A stretch of 64,000 nt of DNA from Auriscalpium vulgare (GCA_019915015.1 JAHBBC010000009.1:806001-870000), one strand, 5' to 3'. Counted from the stretch's first letter, positions 41,412-54,300 are shown. The notes: generated by a model not told the origin, from the letters alone. Made by a program: numbers and translations.

Positions 41412-42731
41412 ATGGAATATAAAAAGCTCGATGGCAATATCAATCACGCAAGTGCCGGCCACATACTACCGCCGATCTTCCCTTCCACCCTGCCAGAGGA
41501 TGCAGACAAATTAATGGCTTACACAGCCTATCACGAGCTCCGTGTCATTACAAGCAGCCGCGTGTTAAGGAAGAATCCACAGGAGGTTCGTAAGAAATGC
41601 GAAAAGGCGATGAAAGCTGAACTTGTGAGTACACTTTTCGCGAGATACATTGAATATATGACCATCATATATTATAATCTGGCACTCAATATGTATCAGG
41701 CCGAATTTGTCCGCGCGCTTGGAATGTGCGATAAAGTAGGTCAGGACTACGAAGCGTCCGTTTGGGTACAACAAGTGCGCAAGTATTCTCAAAAATCAAG
41801 AGATACCGAAAGCTTCAAATATTTAGAAGAATTGCGATGCGTTTCAGAGAATGTGCACAACGGCACGTCGTATTGGTGGATGACAGTGCAATTCGATGGT
41901 GAGTACAATGACGGCGCAATCAAATGCTCACTAAACATTTTCTGTAAGGCGAGGCACCGCAGCCATTCGTATCAGCACTAGATGTCAAAAATAAACAATA
42001 TATACAACATCATGGTGACGTATTCGCACGCAAGAGGGAAGGTATGAACTTAAATATTTACAAAATAAAAAACAATGACGCTTTCTTTACAGACAGTGAA
42101 GACGATGAAGGTACGAATACATATAATCCAGTTGATTTTGCACCAAATCTTAACCTTGTAATAAAACCAATAGCTGAAGTCATCGATTTACGTAAGTGAC
42201 TCAAAAATCCATACTTATAACCTATATCCTAAGTATTACCAGTGGCAGTAAAAGAAGATCAAATCATTGTAACAAATGAACTCTCTGAGGGTATATCAAA
42301 TAGTAAGGTTATATTCGATAGTATTTAATATTTTGTAAATGAAATTTATTTGCAGAAACGAACACATCTGATAAAGATTGTACGTGTACAGTTTAGTGTG
42401 AGGTCTATAATCTGAGCTCTATATCCAGATTACAGCAAATATGGTTCCACAATGAACCTTGACGAGGAAATACACCGTCTGCTCGAAAACGCCAAAACTT
42501 TTGAAAACATCGCCACGTCATCAACATCCGCCCTTACCCATTTAATTAATTCACACGTACACAGTGAAGTATGTATTTCGTTACAGAATTATCTATGTGC
42601 TGATTGCTCCTTCATAGCCCGCTAAGATGTGGCAAAAAGAAAGAGATGCTTTCTGCAAAGAGATAGCTTCTCTCAAAGCAGAGATTTACCATCTTAGGGA
42701 AAGCTCCCGTAACACAGCGATGTATATCTAA
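41412..42731 (+). CDS. Alpha-class WW-motif coiled-coil protein (alpha2)
   Basis: ATG at 41412 (MEYKKLDGNINHASAG). Exon 1 holds LPEDADKLMAYTAYHELRV and ends MKAEL before GTGAGT (~41624). Exon 2 (41699-41897) reads AEFVRALGMCDKVGQD and ends HNGTSYWWMTVQFD (TGGTGG 41874-41879). Acidic and Asn-rich microexons follow to ~42380. An exon at ~42428-42569 has NLDEEIHRLLENAKTFENI. The last exon (~42619-42731) is a coiled coil MWQKERDAFCKEIASLKAE ending in AMYI. Closest relative in the window is alpha1 (VRALG, RVITSSRVL / IRCMSSGRAV). No clear NLS in the tail. First gene of the right-hand alpha-beta-gamma set. Confidence 0.6.
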
Positions 42732-43135
42732 ACCGTCATGAACTAAAATGATATCGAACGATTGCTAGACGTTCCCAGACGTTCAAAATCCCGGTATTGA
42801 TTGTATTGTTTAATACGTTGACTTGATCAACTGCTTTAAATATAACAGAAGATACGTTTCACCACAGTGAACATAATCTGGAGTAAGAACGCATAAACTG
42901 TACATCCCCCGCGCTAAAGTCACTGTCATCAATTCTGTTCGCTACGTATGAATACAGGAACACATAGCATCACGTTGCCTTACCGTCGTCACGGGGCCGT
43001 GAGTATTCGTCCGGGCACTAACGTCCTGACACCAAACTCAGCCAAACAGAGCCTCTTACCTCACAACCATCTCCACCTTGGCTTTCTCTACGCGTCTTCT
43101 TCACGACTCATCCAACCGTCTTCCTCTTACATTCG
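42732..43135 (+). promoter_or_regulatory. Intergenic region upstream of beta2
   Basis: 404 bp with no long open frame. A short direct repeat of AGACGTTC (ACGTTCCCAGACGTTC, ~42770) is the only distinct motif. Presumed to hold the beta2 promoter. Confidence 0.3.
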
Positions 43136-44544
43136 ATGGTCAGATTACATGGATCCCACGCAACTGTCCCAATCCAGAAAGCGGCTAGGAATACTGACAA
43201 TCACCTCGAACAACGTAGCCGCTCTCATGCCCGTCTCCAAGCGATCACGGAGGAGTTTAAGCTACTAGAAGATGATATAGACTTAACCAGCGACATACAC
43301 TTGATGCTTCTCAAAGAAATTGTACGTCACATAACGCACGCTCACAAACATGACATTAAATAAATACCTCTTTTAATTAGAGTGGATATTCATATGCATA
43401 TTACGAGAGTGTAACGAATGATGAGGTCGAGACTCCGTTCGCAGCGTGGAGCCGTGCTACGACTATAGCCAAGACCAAACCCAGCACTCGAAACATCATA
43501 CTGCAATTGCGTATGTTTCTTAAAGATTTTCCTGCAGATGAGGTCAAGGACTTGGGTAGAAATCAGTGGTGGGACTACACGAGTGAGTTCTTTATATCTA
43601 CAGGTTAAAATACGTGTACTATCCAATTCAGCAGAACCTATTGAAGAATGGGAAGATGGGAGGGAATCCACAGTAAAAAATGAAAAGGAATCGGAAAACG
43701 GTTAGCAATATCTACTTCGTAGTTCATATTAGATTAAACGGACGTCACTTTAAATACAGTGCCATGGTATATGACCAAGGAGTCTCAGCCACAATACCAT
43801 AGTAGGTTTTTCTTTAAAATGGGGCACTTAAATCTCAATGAATTACAAAACAGATAGTGAAAATCAAACGTCTCCGGAAACAAACACGCACCACGGTAGT
43901 CATTTAATGCATTCAATTTCATAATATATTATGTGAACGTTGATTAATGTTTACAGAACCGGCTATAATAACACGAAAAATGACGAGAGAGCGTGCGCGA
44001 AGATCGATTAATACACCCAAGCCATTAGATAATAGTAAAAGTTCAGCTTGGGTTATCAGACAATATCTCATACCTTTCACGATAGGCCACTCTTCTCATC
44101 TTACGATGGCTCCTCGCACACGTTAGTATTCGACTTTCCGACACGCAGGGATTCTCCGTATTCAATCTGAACAGTATCCGGCAACATGATGCTTACAAAC
44201 GACGTTAAGAAGGAGATCATGCATACTCAAGCTGATTTCTTAATCGGAAGAAACGCTTTCAACCGCAGAATCAATTCGGGGGAGAAGCACGCAAAAGAAC
44301 TGAAGATACGGTGTGACGTACGTTGATCACACATAATATAATAATCGTTTGATTCATAGTTATGCAGAACTTAATGGTACTACGGAACCGACAGGATGAC
44401 TTGTACCACGCAACCCTCAACCGCATTGAAACACTCAAGAAAATAATTGCGAATCTCACGGCCCAAATTCAACCAGATCATACCGATGTCGTTGATGACA
44501 CAATGAAAAAACGTCCACGCATAGAATCAGACGCCCCGAGGTAG
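43136..44544 (+). CDS. Beta-class WW-motif coiled-coil protein (beta2)
   Basis: ATG at 43136 (MVRLHGSHATVPIQKAARN). Exon 1 has the beta hallmark RSRSHARLQAITEEFKLL and ends LLKEI before GTACGT (43321). Exon 2 from ~43381 (SGYSYAYYESVTND) ends DEVKDLGRNQWWDYT (TGGTGG 43567-43572). Acidic and basic microexons follow: EPIEEWEDGRESTVK, ENQTSPETNTHH, ITRKMTRERARRSINTP. An exon at ~44187 encodes MMLTNDVKKEIMHTQADFL and IGRNAF. The final exon (~44362-44544) is a coiled coil LYHATLNRIETLKKIIANL with a basic KKRPRIE stretch, stop at 44544. Same architecture as beta1 and beta3. Confidence 0.6.
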
Positions 44545-44954
44545 CCACAGCTCGTCTACATAACATTTATATCTGACATATGGTATTTAAAAACATGAAC
44601 TTTGTTTTGCATTTCTTCGTATCGTCGGCGCTTCGGCGCTGTAAAATCAACATGACTTGTCACGCTAGTTGATTACGTTTAGAATACCATAGTTTCGCTG
44701 ACGGAGAACAGTGTGAAGTGCGAATGGCAACCACCGTTAGAAATAATACGCCTTTGCAAAATTTGGTCACGGGACAACCCAAACAACCCAAACAACCCGA
44801 CCCGTTCCGTATAGGTGTACTCACGCCTTAACCTCTTACCACCAACTCCACAGTAGCTGAAGACGACCCGTATATTTCGTACATCGATTCAATCACTCTA
44901 CTCCATCAGTCGCAAACAACACCCACCATTCGCTTCTTCATTCGTCCTTTTTAA
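44545..44954 (+). promoter_or_regulatory. Promoter region of the truncated beta copy, duplicated upstream of beta3
   Basis: Bases ~44763-44954 match ~46110-46298 upstream of beta3 at roughly 80% by eye (GGTCACGGGACAA..., CTTACCACCAACT, AGTAGCTGAAG). The left copy carries an extra AACCCAAAC micro-repeat. The match reaches almost to the start codons of both genes. Confidence 0.65.
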
Positions 44955-45777
44955 TGATGGCTTCAAAACAATTCGACGACGTCAAAGGGACGCCCATTGA
45001 GTACGAGGAACTGGTCAAACAGCAACAGAAGAGGAGTGAGTTGCTATAGAACTTATAAATATATGTTGACTAATGTAATACACAGAAAAAGAAATAATGG
45101 CAGAGATGAGCGACGGTAAACTTATTTATTTGCTCGTTGATAACATATTAATATTATATTATCAGCCACCACCGGAAGCATTAAAAGTAACAAACGATGA
45201 TATGAAACAGGCATATGAATTAATCGGTGATATAGGGCCGAGATTTGAGCAAACGCATTGCAATAAAACAAAGAATACTATACCTGACAAAGGAAAAAAA
45301 CGAGTTCAGGCAGGGAAAGGTACGCATCACGATTGCAAATGATATAACATATAACCCATAGTATGCCAATCCTCACAGGTCAAGTCACACCGATTAGCAT
45401 GGCACTGCGAACCAGTAAACTGAATTAATATGTAACGCGAACACGTCTACTAATATGCGGATCATAGTGAAAGGAGAAATTATTTTCTCGAATGACCTCC
45501 AAGATAAAGTTTCCTTCATGCAGGGGGACATTATCATTGGCAAGATGGCTTTCGACTGGAGGGCGAATGAACTCGGCAAATATACAAAAGAACTGATCGT
45601 ACGTTTAGAGGTATGTCTAATTCAAATGACCGATAATATTATAATATGCATTCGGCACAGAACATCCTAGTTATGCATAAATATCGGCGTGCACTGTACG
45701 AGGAGACTCTGAACCGTATCTCTGTACTGGAAGAACGTATTGCAACGTTGAGGGCCAAATTGGAACCCGTCAACTAA
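44955..45777 (+). CDS. N-terminally truncated beta gene keeping its promoter (beta3-short)
   Basis: ATGATG at 44955: MMASKQFDDVKGTPIEYEEL corresponds to an internal exon of beta3 (LMTAVKQFYDIKGVPSEFEEL at ~47040), so the two N-terminal exons including the WW segment are missing. The remaining exons are kept in order: KKKEIMAEMSD-like microexon, PPPEALKVTNDDMKQAYEL, an exon with KGEIIFSNDLQDKVSFMQGD and FDWRANELGKYTKEL (~45463-45611), and a last coiled-coil exon YEETLNRISVLEERIATLR with stop at 45777. The upstream region matches the beta3 promoter. It could be a dominant-negative-like short form or a decaying copy. The intact frames in the last two exons favour the former slightly. Confidence 0.55.
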
Positions 45778-46298
45778 ATAAAGGTAAAATAGCCAACAAA
45801 TAATGTCACAATTATTGATCACTATATTTGTTAGAATAGGGAATAAACAATTCATGATTGAAGGTGTGAATGGCAACGAGGGTTTGTTGAATGAATAGCT
45901 CACAAGTTTATGGGTCAGGCAATACTGCAAAATCAATGTTCAATTGGTTGAATTTGCTACTCTCGATACGTTGTTACTTCGTATTCTCCGTCTACTTGAT
46001 TGGTACAAATAGAAGATATCAATGTACACGCAATCACAATCTGCAAGGCATTACATTGACAGCAATTGGTTCCTGTCATATGTCGTCTGAAACATTAGCC
46101 CGATGTGAGACCTGGTCACGGGACAAACCAAACAACGTCCCGACCGATGCGTATAGGGGTACTCGTGGCTTAACCCCTTACCACCAACTGCCGAGTAGCT
46201 GAAGCTACCCCTATATTTCGCACATCAATTCTTTCACTCTACTTCATCAATCGACGAACCAGACCTATCACTCGGTACACTATTTCCCACACGGCACA
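45778..46298 (+). promoter_or_regulatory. Intergenic region and promoter of beta3
   Basis: The first part (AGGTAAAATAG...GGGAATAAACAATTC) resembles the 3' flank of beta3 (47975-48050), so 3' untranslated regions were duplicated too. The second part (from ~46110) is the promoter copy described for 44545-44954. Confidence 0.5.
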
Positions 46299-47971
46299 AT
46301 GAAGGGTTACCCAACGAAGAACATTGAAACGATAAAAGAACAGTACGCAATACATCAGCGACAGGAAGTTGAACGCTTGCATGCCCGTTTGTACGAGACA
46401 GTAAAGATGCTTCAAAAGGATAAGAGCGCTGCATCGAATAAGTATGTCTTGAAGATGATCTTCAGGGAAATGGTACGAGTTATTTTATTGTATCTTCACA
46501 TCTACATTTTATTTCAGAGAGAATTTTATCGCGAGTACTTCAACTTCATTCAAGCAGGCGGAGTAAAGATGCCGATTGGACCATGGTGCCGCAACGCGTA
46601 CAAATTACGAAATACATGCGACGGCAAGAAAGTTATCAACGAATTATGCCAATTCTTTTCGGATCCCGTTCAAATTGACATCAAGGATTTGGGTGCGAAC
46701 CAATGGTGGTTAAACATAGGTAAGCTTCAATCTACGTTTCATGGACAGCATGCAATTATTCAGCTATGCATGAAGCCGAGGAGGTTGTCGACGACGGCGT
46801 CGATGACGATGAAGATACCGACTATGCAGAAGGTGAGTTAGAATAAGACGGTATTACTTTAAGTTTGAATAATCTATCACTCACATTGGATCAATTTATC
46901 ATTATAGACTCGGACACCAGCAGCAACGAAGATGTTAATGAAAATAACAAAGGAGATGAAGCAAAAGGTATAAGCTTCAACACGGAACGCGCATCACGTG
47001 TTCTGAATGTTTAACAGACACGAATAATTTGTCCCCTTTAATGACGGCCGTGAAACAATTCTACGACATCAAAGGGGTGCCCTCTGAGTTCGAGGAACTA
47101 GTCAAACGCGCGCAGAAGCGAAGTGAGTTGGTGTATAATTTATTAATACATGGTAAATGACACGATACACAGAAACGGAGAGGGAAGAAATAAACAACGG
47201 TGAACATATTTATATGCTCACCGGAAATATATTAACGAGGAATGTGATAGCGCCTACAGAGATTATTAAACGTAACACGCGATTATACAAATCGTGCATG
47301 ATAATTTATTCGTGATACAGGGCCGGAAAATCAACAAAATGATCGCAAAAAAACAAAGACAATTGTTCCCGACAAAAGGATACAGCGGCCTCATGCAAGA
47401 AAAGGTACGCTTCCCGATTATAAATAATTTTATGTGTAACCCACAGTACGCTATTCATCACAGTTCAAGTCACACCGGTTAACATGGCACCACGAACCCG
47501 TAAACTCATTTAATTCGTAAGGCAAATGCATCTAATAATGCGATATGTAGTGAAGGGAGACATGATTTTGACGAATGACCTCAAAGATGAAATTTATTTC
47601 ATGCAGGGGGACTTTATCATCGGCAAGACGGCCTTCGACTGGAGGGCAAACGGACTCAACAAGTATATAAAAGAACTCAATGCACGTTTAAAGGTATGTG
47701 TATTTCAAATAATACATCGTGTTATATTATGCACTCGGCATAGAACCTCTTAGCACTGCTCAACCGTCGACGTGCATTGTACGAGGCGTCATTGCACCGT
47801 ATCTCTCTCCTTGAAGAACATATTGCGACGTTGCGGTCCCAATTGGATCCCAACACTTTCATTGAACCAAAGGACTTTTTCAATAAACGACGTCGCATGG
47901 ATCCACACAAGCAGCCCTCTGATCGGACAGAGAATGGCACCGCAATTGCCAGCGACAAGGGAAAGCCCTAA
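46299..47971 (+). CDS. Beta-class WW-motif coiled-coil protein (beta3)
   Basis: ATG at 46299 (MKGYPTKNIETIKEQYA). Exon 1 has VERLHARLYETVKML and ends FREM before GTACGA (46481). Exon 2 (~46519-46720) includes MPIGPWCRNAYKLRNTC and ends IKDLGANQWWLNIG (TGGTGG 46704-46709). Strongly acidic microexons follow: HEAEEVVDDGVDDDEDTD and DSDTSSNEDVNENN. An exon at ~47015 encodes AVKQFYDIKGVPSEFEEL. After further short exons, ~47538-47693 encodes KGDMILTNDLKDEIYFMQGD and GKTAFDWRANGLNKYIKEL. The last exon (~47753-47971) is a coiled coil YEASLHRISLLEEHIATLR plus basic NKRRRMDPHK. Closest to the short copy at 44955. Full beta architecture, about 420 residues if all exons are used. Confidence 0.6.
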
Positions 47972-48291
47972 ATAAAGGTAAAATAGTCAGCGATTAATAT
48001 GCACATTCATTGACAAATACTTTTGTTGAATACAGGAATAAACAATTCGTCAATGCAACGGATACTCCTATGAATAAATAAAAACGCGTAGCCAAACAAT
48101 TAGCCTATGACAGGAACTCGTTCTATAATATATCCCGTTTCTCCGCGATTTGATCACACGGGGTGTACTATACTCATCACACTTCTAACTCGCAAACACG
48201 TGACCGGGCCTCAACGCCCCTATGATGACATGGAGCGGATAAGCGAACGTGCTGACATCTCTTTCATTCTGACCGTCACGAGCAATCCACC

Positions 48292-49799
48292 ATGTCAAGC
48301 AATATCCCTGATTTCAATCGCAACTCAGAATCCTGCGAGGTGGGAATATTCTCGTATCTAATGTTTGCCTATATCTGTAACCAACGAACCATAGACAAGT
48401 ATAGGTTTCGACATTCAAAGATTAGAAACACGAATTGTGTTTGCCGCGACCGCCATATCAACCTTACCAGCAGATAAAGTAACTAAAGATATGTGGGATA
48501 AACTTTTACATGAAACGGTAACTGTCATAAACAATACGTCGCAAATGCCAATCATGTTCACCTCTATCACAGCGCCAATTTGGTCGAACATTGTTGAGAG
48601 CAGAAACATATAATATTCAGAAAACCGAATACCAAGAAGCTATCATAGAGGGCTACATAAAGAGAAAAGACAAAGTCACGCTGCTAAAAAAACTAACATC
48701 CAAACGAAGGAGTGACGTCACCTTCAGTGGGAATCTAGGAGAAGACATATGGTGGGATAACATCGGTAAATACATTTATTTTGACGAATATTCTTAGAGA
48801 TTAAAGATTGAATGAATGACATTAAAAGCAGCCAAGCAGCTTGTAACACCGAAGACGAATGACGAAGAAAACAAGAGGAGAACGTCAAATGATTCGACAG
48901 ACAAATTTATTGCTCATACTCAAGGTGCGAAGACAAAGAACATAAGTCATACATACTCACGTATTTCCAACAGACGTACAATACCAATCGTCAAATGAAC
49001 CAAGTGAGTACATAATAAATGACGACAGAACAAATATCGACAAGATGTGTAACAGATGAATCAAGCAATAAACCCGATGGAGATCAGACTTGTGCTACAA
49101 GCAGTGGACGTATATTGAACGGTACGCTACCGCATGATAACGACGAGCAATATTAAAATCTGAGATCGCCAGCAGACATTTCAGACATACCTACTGAAAT
49201 ATGTAAGTTGACACAATACTGATAAATAATCACATTATTAACAATTGGCAGATCAAATAAAAAACAATCTCACTGACATCGCAATCGCGGATTTGACGCA
49301 AATGGAACAAACGATTGAATTCGTCGAAAAAACGAACACGCCGTCGTTCTTCAAAGTGGTAAAAGCAGTACAGACCTTGAAAAATACCGTGGAGGTTAGA
49401 CATGCCATCTACTGCATTTAAAGTACTCAACAACCACACCTTGTTTAAACATAGCATCTATGCATGACATGCGAGCGAGATGAGGACGCATTGAATACAC
49501 GAATGAATAACATAAAGAAGCTAGAAGCATTGAGCACGACATTATCAAACAAACTTCAAGTTATGAAGACGAATGTTAAACCTGCTAAACATAAAATCGA
49601 TCAAGATAATATATCCAACGCAAGTAAAAAACAAAGTGAGCATCTACATATACAATCCATGCACCTACTAATAAATAGAATACAGAGATTCAAAAGTGAT
49701 CCAATTTCTTCACCAGGATGGTCATGTATTAGATTGTTCGTCAATACATCGCCCCACCCTTCACACATGTTATCCCAAACCTTGCACTACGGCAAATAG
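48292..49799 (+). CDS. Gamma-class WW-motif coiled-coil protein (gamma2)
   Basis: ATG at 48292 (MSSNIPDFNRNSESCE), matching the gamma1 start MSSIP. After an intron, LETRIVFAATAISTLPAD (~48420-48520) aligns with gamma1 LEARVVYAANAISQATEK. The next exon (~48599-48763) reads YQEAIIEGYIKRKDKV and ends FSGNLGEDIWWDNIG (TGGTGG 48750-48755). Charged microexons follow to ~49200. An exon at ~49255-49395 encodes ADLTQMEQTIEFVEKTNTPS. The last exon from ~49468 is a coiled coil NTRMNNIKKLEALSTTLSN with Lys-rich KPAKHKIDQDN. The frame stays open to 49799, but a shorter end through splicing is possible. Third gene of the right-hand set. Confidence 0.55.
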
Positions 49800-50376
49800 G
49801 GAAGGCCAACGTTATTAAATCGTAACCTTAATAGTTTACAACATCTGAATATAAATTAAATCATAAAGTCCACACGGACGACCAATCCAAACAGTTTCGA
49901 ACATCGGAATATAAATTAAATCATAAGGTTCATACGGACGACCAATCCACATGCATTCTATTAAAGCATGTTCATGTGAACTAAAAAAGAATCACTCAGT
50001 GCTACAGCACTGCAGACAGCGTAACACTATAAGTAAAAAATTGAGTAACTTTTATCAAATGAAGTATCGGTGAATAATAAATTTGCCAGGAACGACTAAA
50101 CCAAATACATTATAATAGTCCGAATAGAATACGAAGAATTATTCTGTTCATCAGACTCAATTTCGATCATGGTACATGACCACTATAATGTGGTATTGTG
50201 TTTAAATTATTTATCAATTCAACGCTGTACAGTGTACACAGAAACCACGTATGAGATCAAGTACAACCTGCGCTAATAAAGAATGCGTTAGAAATCACAA
50301 TTCCTATGCTTTTTCAGAGAGTGTTGCATCTTCAACCAATCTATTCGGAGACCCTATTGCACCAAGGACGGTAATG
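49800..50376. other. Intergenic region between convergent gamma2 and gamma3, with a 60-bp tandem repeat
   Basis: GAATATAAATTAAATCATAA recurs at 49847 and 49907, a 60-bp period with two near copies. The rest is AT-rich without recognisable features. Confidence 0.6.
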
Positions 50377-51223
50377 TCAGAATACGAGTAGGACTGTCTT
50401 AATAACTCGAACCTTGTAAACTTCAGTCAGGTAATTGAACTCTTCGTTGAGCGCATCACTCGCAGATATCAGTTTCTGGAATTGTTTAAGTGAAAAAAAA
50501 CGCGCTATTGTATTGATTATACGTACCAGAGACCGACGATCATTCCGCCATACTTCATCCTCGACAGACTTCATGTTTGACTTCAGTTCGTTCAGCAATT
50601 GGTGACAATCCGCGAGCCTCCTTTCAACATCATCTAAGCAAGAACACATTACATGTGAATAGTGAACGTGCAAGTCCTGAAATATAAAATATACCTATTT
50701 GCATTGTAGGCGGAGGAACAACATTAGACGACGAAGCAAGAGGTAACGTGATTTTGACACGTTGTCGCCTTCCCTCCTGGTCGGTAAATACACGATGTAT
50801 TTTGAGAGGCACTGAGAAATGTTAAACAAAGCAACCACATAGAAACATTAAGAAACACCTTGTTCCCACCACCGATCTTCACCCAAGTCTACTTCTTTAT
50901 ATCGAGGAGGAGCATCGGAAAGAAAATCGGATACGGTCAAGGAAATATTGTCGCCGTCCCGCGCGCGATAGGCATCCGCGATAATACGAAAAACTTTGTC
51001 CATGTACGGAGGTATACTATGATCATCTTCCCGCGTTGCCAGTCTTGCATTAAACTAAAGCATGTACTATTAGTAGCGAAATAGCAAAACCGAAAACAAA
51101 CTTTACCGCTTCTGTCAATAATCGACGCAACCCATCACACTGCTCGTCCCGGCCCATACGTGATAAGGACAACGCAGCGACGTAAAGTCGACATTGAAGT
51201 TGATTCAGGTCAACTGATGACAT
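50377..51223 (-). CDS. Gamma-class WW-motif protein, compact (gamma3)
   Basis: ATG at 51223 (MSSVDLNQLQCRLYVAAL) was preferred because gamma1 and gamma2 also start MSS. An ATG at 51289 would add 22 basic residues. Exon 1 ends RRLLTEA before GTAAAG (~51104). Exon 2 (~51055-50863) reads FNARLATREDDHSIPPYMD and ends YKEVDLGEDRWWEQ (TGGTGG complement 50866-50871). Exon 3 has LKIHRVFTDQEGRRQRVKI. Exon 4 has DDVERRLADCHQLLNELKS. A short exon KLISASDALNEEFNYLTE runs to the stop at 50377. Only about five exons, so it is the simplest member and lacks the long acidic linker. Head-to-head with gamma4. Confidence 0.6.
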
Positions 51224-51375
51224 GTTGCGGAGAAGAAGTCGAGGTTTGATAGCCCCTATCACGCTCCGACTTCTCAAAGAACGTGACATGGATTTGTAAG
51301 CGATCGTACGATCTGCGCCTTGTTGGCCCCTTTAGAGCCTTGCCCGGGAAATGTGACTTGATCCTCGCCACCATC
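51224..51375. promoter_or_regulatory. Short divergent promoter between gamma3 and gamma4
   Basis: Only ~150 bp separates the two outward-facing ATGs (51223 minus, 51376 plus). Shared regulation is likely from geometry alone. No binding site can be named. Confidence 0.4.
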
Positions 51376-54300
51376 ATGCCCGTACCAGCTCATATTATCG
51401 CAAGAGAAACACGCATTGCATGTGTTATAAAGGCATTCAGGTCTCAAAAGAACAAATTGAAAACATCGGATATCAAACGAGTCGTTGCAGAAATAGTATA
51501 GTTTTCGTCATTAAAAACCAAGGAGAAAAACTAACACCAAAAATAGTTAGACGCATACAATGATATTCCAGATTATACAAATCAAAGCGAATTTATTCTC
51601 CCTCCATACATTGCCAAAAGCATCCGATATATATCAACAATTGCTCTAGCAGGAAAAAGCGTGTTTGAGCAGTTCGATATCACAAGACTGGCAGATATTC
51701 CCATTGAAGTCGATATACGATGCTCAAGTTATAAGGGAGAAAATATGTGGTGGAATGAGAAACGTAAGTAAACAATATGTTCTACAACAATATTCATACC
51801 GATATACGGTCAATGTAGATAATGAAGTAATCTTAATCGAAGATACGGAAGAAGCGATATACAGTAAGCATTTATGTTTCATCTTCAATTTTATCGCATT
51901 AATTCTACCACTCAGTATCCAGCGGCGGTACAGAAGCTACTCCTTAAATCAAAATATTCATATGAGGGACTTATGAGCGTACAGATGAATCTGCAATAAG
52001 ACCTATGCAATGTACATCAAAAAGTAAGTGTTGAATAAATATCAACAAATTCAAAAGAAACCTAATAAACAAATTACGATTACTCTTAATCGTTTCTTTC
52101 TTCAACCAAGTCAGGCCAAAACGTGAACACATTATAAGTCGCTTTAGGAAATAGATCCCACGGTCAAGTCGCGTCGTCCCAACTGCCTTTTTCAGTAATT
52201 CTTAGCTAAGCAGGTCCTGCCGCACCTTGCAGGATCCTCACACTTCAACTATAGCACTAGCATGGTTCTCATTACGAGTACTCTTAATTATGATTCCTCC
52301 TAATCATTTATTTCCTCCATCAGTCAGGTGAAATGCATGCATTAGAAAGAATGCTCTAGGAGATATGTCCCAAAGCTTGGACTAAAGTCAAGTCGTATCG
52401 TCCCATCTGCCTAATTCTGTAATTCTTAGCTAAGTAGCTCCTGCCTGCCCTGTGATTTACACACCTTTGCACCGCAAAAGACACTCGTGTCTGCGAGTAT
52501 TTTGCATTTTCCAAGCTAATTAGCATTGATATACACATGATACCAATTGTTCTCAGGTCAGAAGAGAAGGCCTTCTAACTTCCCTTTTTGGTAACATGTT
52601 CCCACGGGGTGACAATAGTGAGGTTGGCAATAGTGAGGTTGGCAATTGGGAGGGCTCTAGTTGCTAACTTGCTGGGAGTGGGCCGACGCATAGCGCTGCA
52701 GTACGATTCCAGGTGCAATACGGGGTTCAATAATCTTCTCAAATTGGAAGAATATGTAACAGAGACTACTTTATTTGACATCTTTGCCCTGTGGTTTGAG
52801 CTCAAGAGCAATGACATCATTTCGGGTTTTAAATGCAATTTAATAGCCGGAATGACGTCATCATCTCTTGCTAGCAATCGTGCTGTTCTATACGCTCTGC
52901 TGTTCTATACGCTCAATCCTAGTAATATTACTGTGTGTGTGGAATGCTTTATAGGCAACAATATGTGTACAGTGAGTGTATCATCCCGAGTAGACGTGAG
53001 GCTGGTGAGGGAGCTGAAAGCGCGAGTGGACAAAGCGTGGGAGTGAATTTCCAAAAAAGGCGACACAGACTGTCGTTGCATGGGTCGAAAAAAAGCTGGA
53101 TGTAGATGACATAAGCAACGATTCATAGGAATCGTAACTACCATGCATTATATATACCAGAAGTGTTGAGAGGATGTTGATCATGTGAATAGCCAATGAT
53201 ATAATTCCTCAACAAGCGTGGGAAAATGACGCAGTTGAATCAGGCAGACTGGGATTTTTGCCGGTCAATGAGTCATTGCTTACTAATCCCGGGGATAAAG
53301 TACCCGGTTACCCGGTAATTGAGCAATTTTTAGCTAAGTAGCTCCTGCCCAATGTTTTTCAACACCTTCTCACTTCTAAAGACACTCATGTCTGCAAGTA
53401 TTTTGCGTTTTGCAAGCTAACCAGCAACAATATGAACATGTTTTCAATTGTTCTCGAGTCAGCAAAAAATACTGCACGATTTCCATTTTAGGTAATATTT
53501 TCCCACGGGTAGGCCAAACACGCACCATGACGCATCAACCGGCACTTTCAACTGTGTGCAGGTTTAAACGCGTCATGGTGCACGAACCCGGCTACTACAA
53601 TACCCGGGCTGAATAATTATATTATTAAAAAGTCGCACAGAGGGAGAATTGAACCTACAACCTCTTGGTTCTTTATATCAACCAATTGTATTGACCACTA
53701 CACTACAAGGCCCTTTAGCTTTGTAGGATATGTACAGTACTTGTTGACCTTCTATCTTCTCCTGCCCTACAAGACAGTTTGCTCTTTGCATCAATTTCTT
53801 TCCCCTTCTTTGGTACTTTGGGAAAAGATATATATATATAAAGCTACAATTATTGTGATTTGCAAAATGGATGAGATTCACTGAAAAAAAGAGTTCAGAG
53901 GTCTTCGACCCGTGGGCTGCGGCGCCACCAGGTGCCGTGGCTTCGCTCTTGACTCCAACGCTTACACATCACCGCTGCTTCCCACAACATGTGACGTGTT
54001 GTCGCTGTCGTGCTGACGTGCCATGAGACATCGACAACATGTATCTCAGCTTCTACTGCACCTGTGGAGGTGGTTCTGGGCTCAATCGAGATAGTGATGT
54101 ATACTATCATGACTGATTCACATATACATGCAATTCTATGGTGCTACTGTGGATAGAAATTACATACATGTGAAAATGAAATACAACTCTTTTGCCGTGA
54201 AATACAGCATCAGATAAACTCTTGGGCATCTTAGGAATACATGACATCCAAGCCCTTGATTGAGCCTGGAACCGCCTCCATAGGCGTAGTGGAAGCCAAG

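Noticed and set aside
21947..51753. Homeodomain mating-type genes
   Set aside because: Divergent pairs and nuclear-type proteins suggested it, but the WW motif lacks the WF-x-N-x-R recognition helix and the basic context of a homeodomain.
52588..53046. 152-codon plus-strand frame inside the insertion
   Set aside because: Overlaps a dispersed repeat and a short tandem repeat (CAATAGTGAGGTTGG) and has no recognisable domain.
53633..53715. Functional tRNA gene
   Set aside because: A and B boxes are present, but the acceptor and T stems do not pair.
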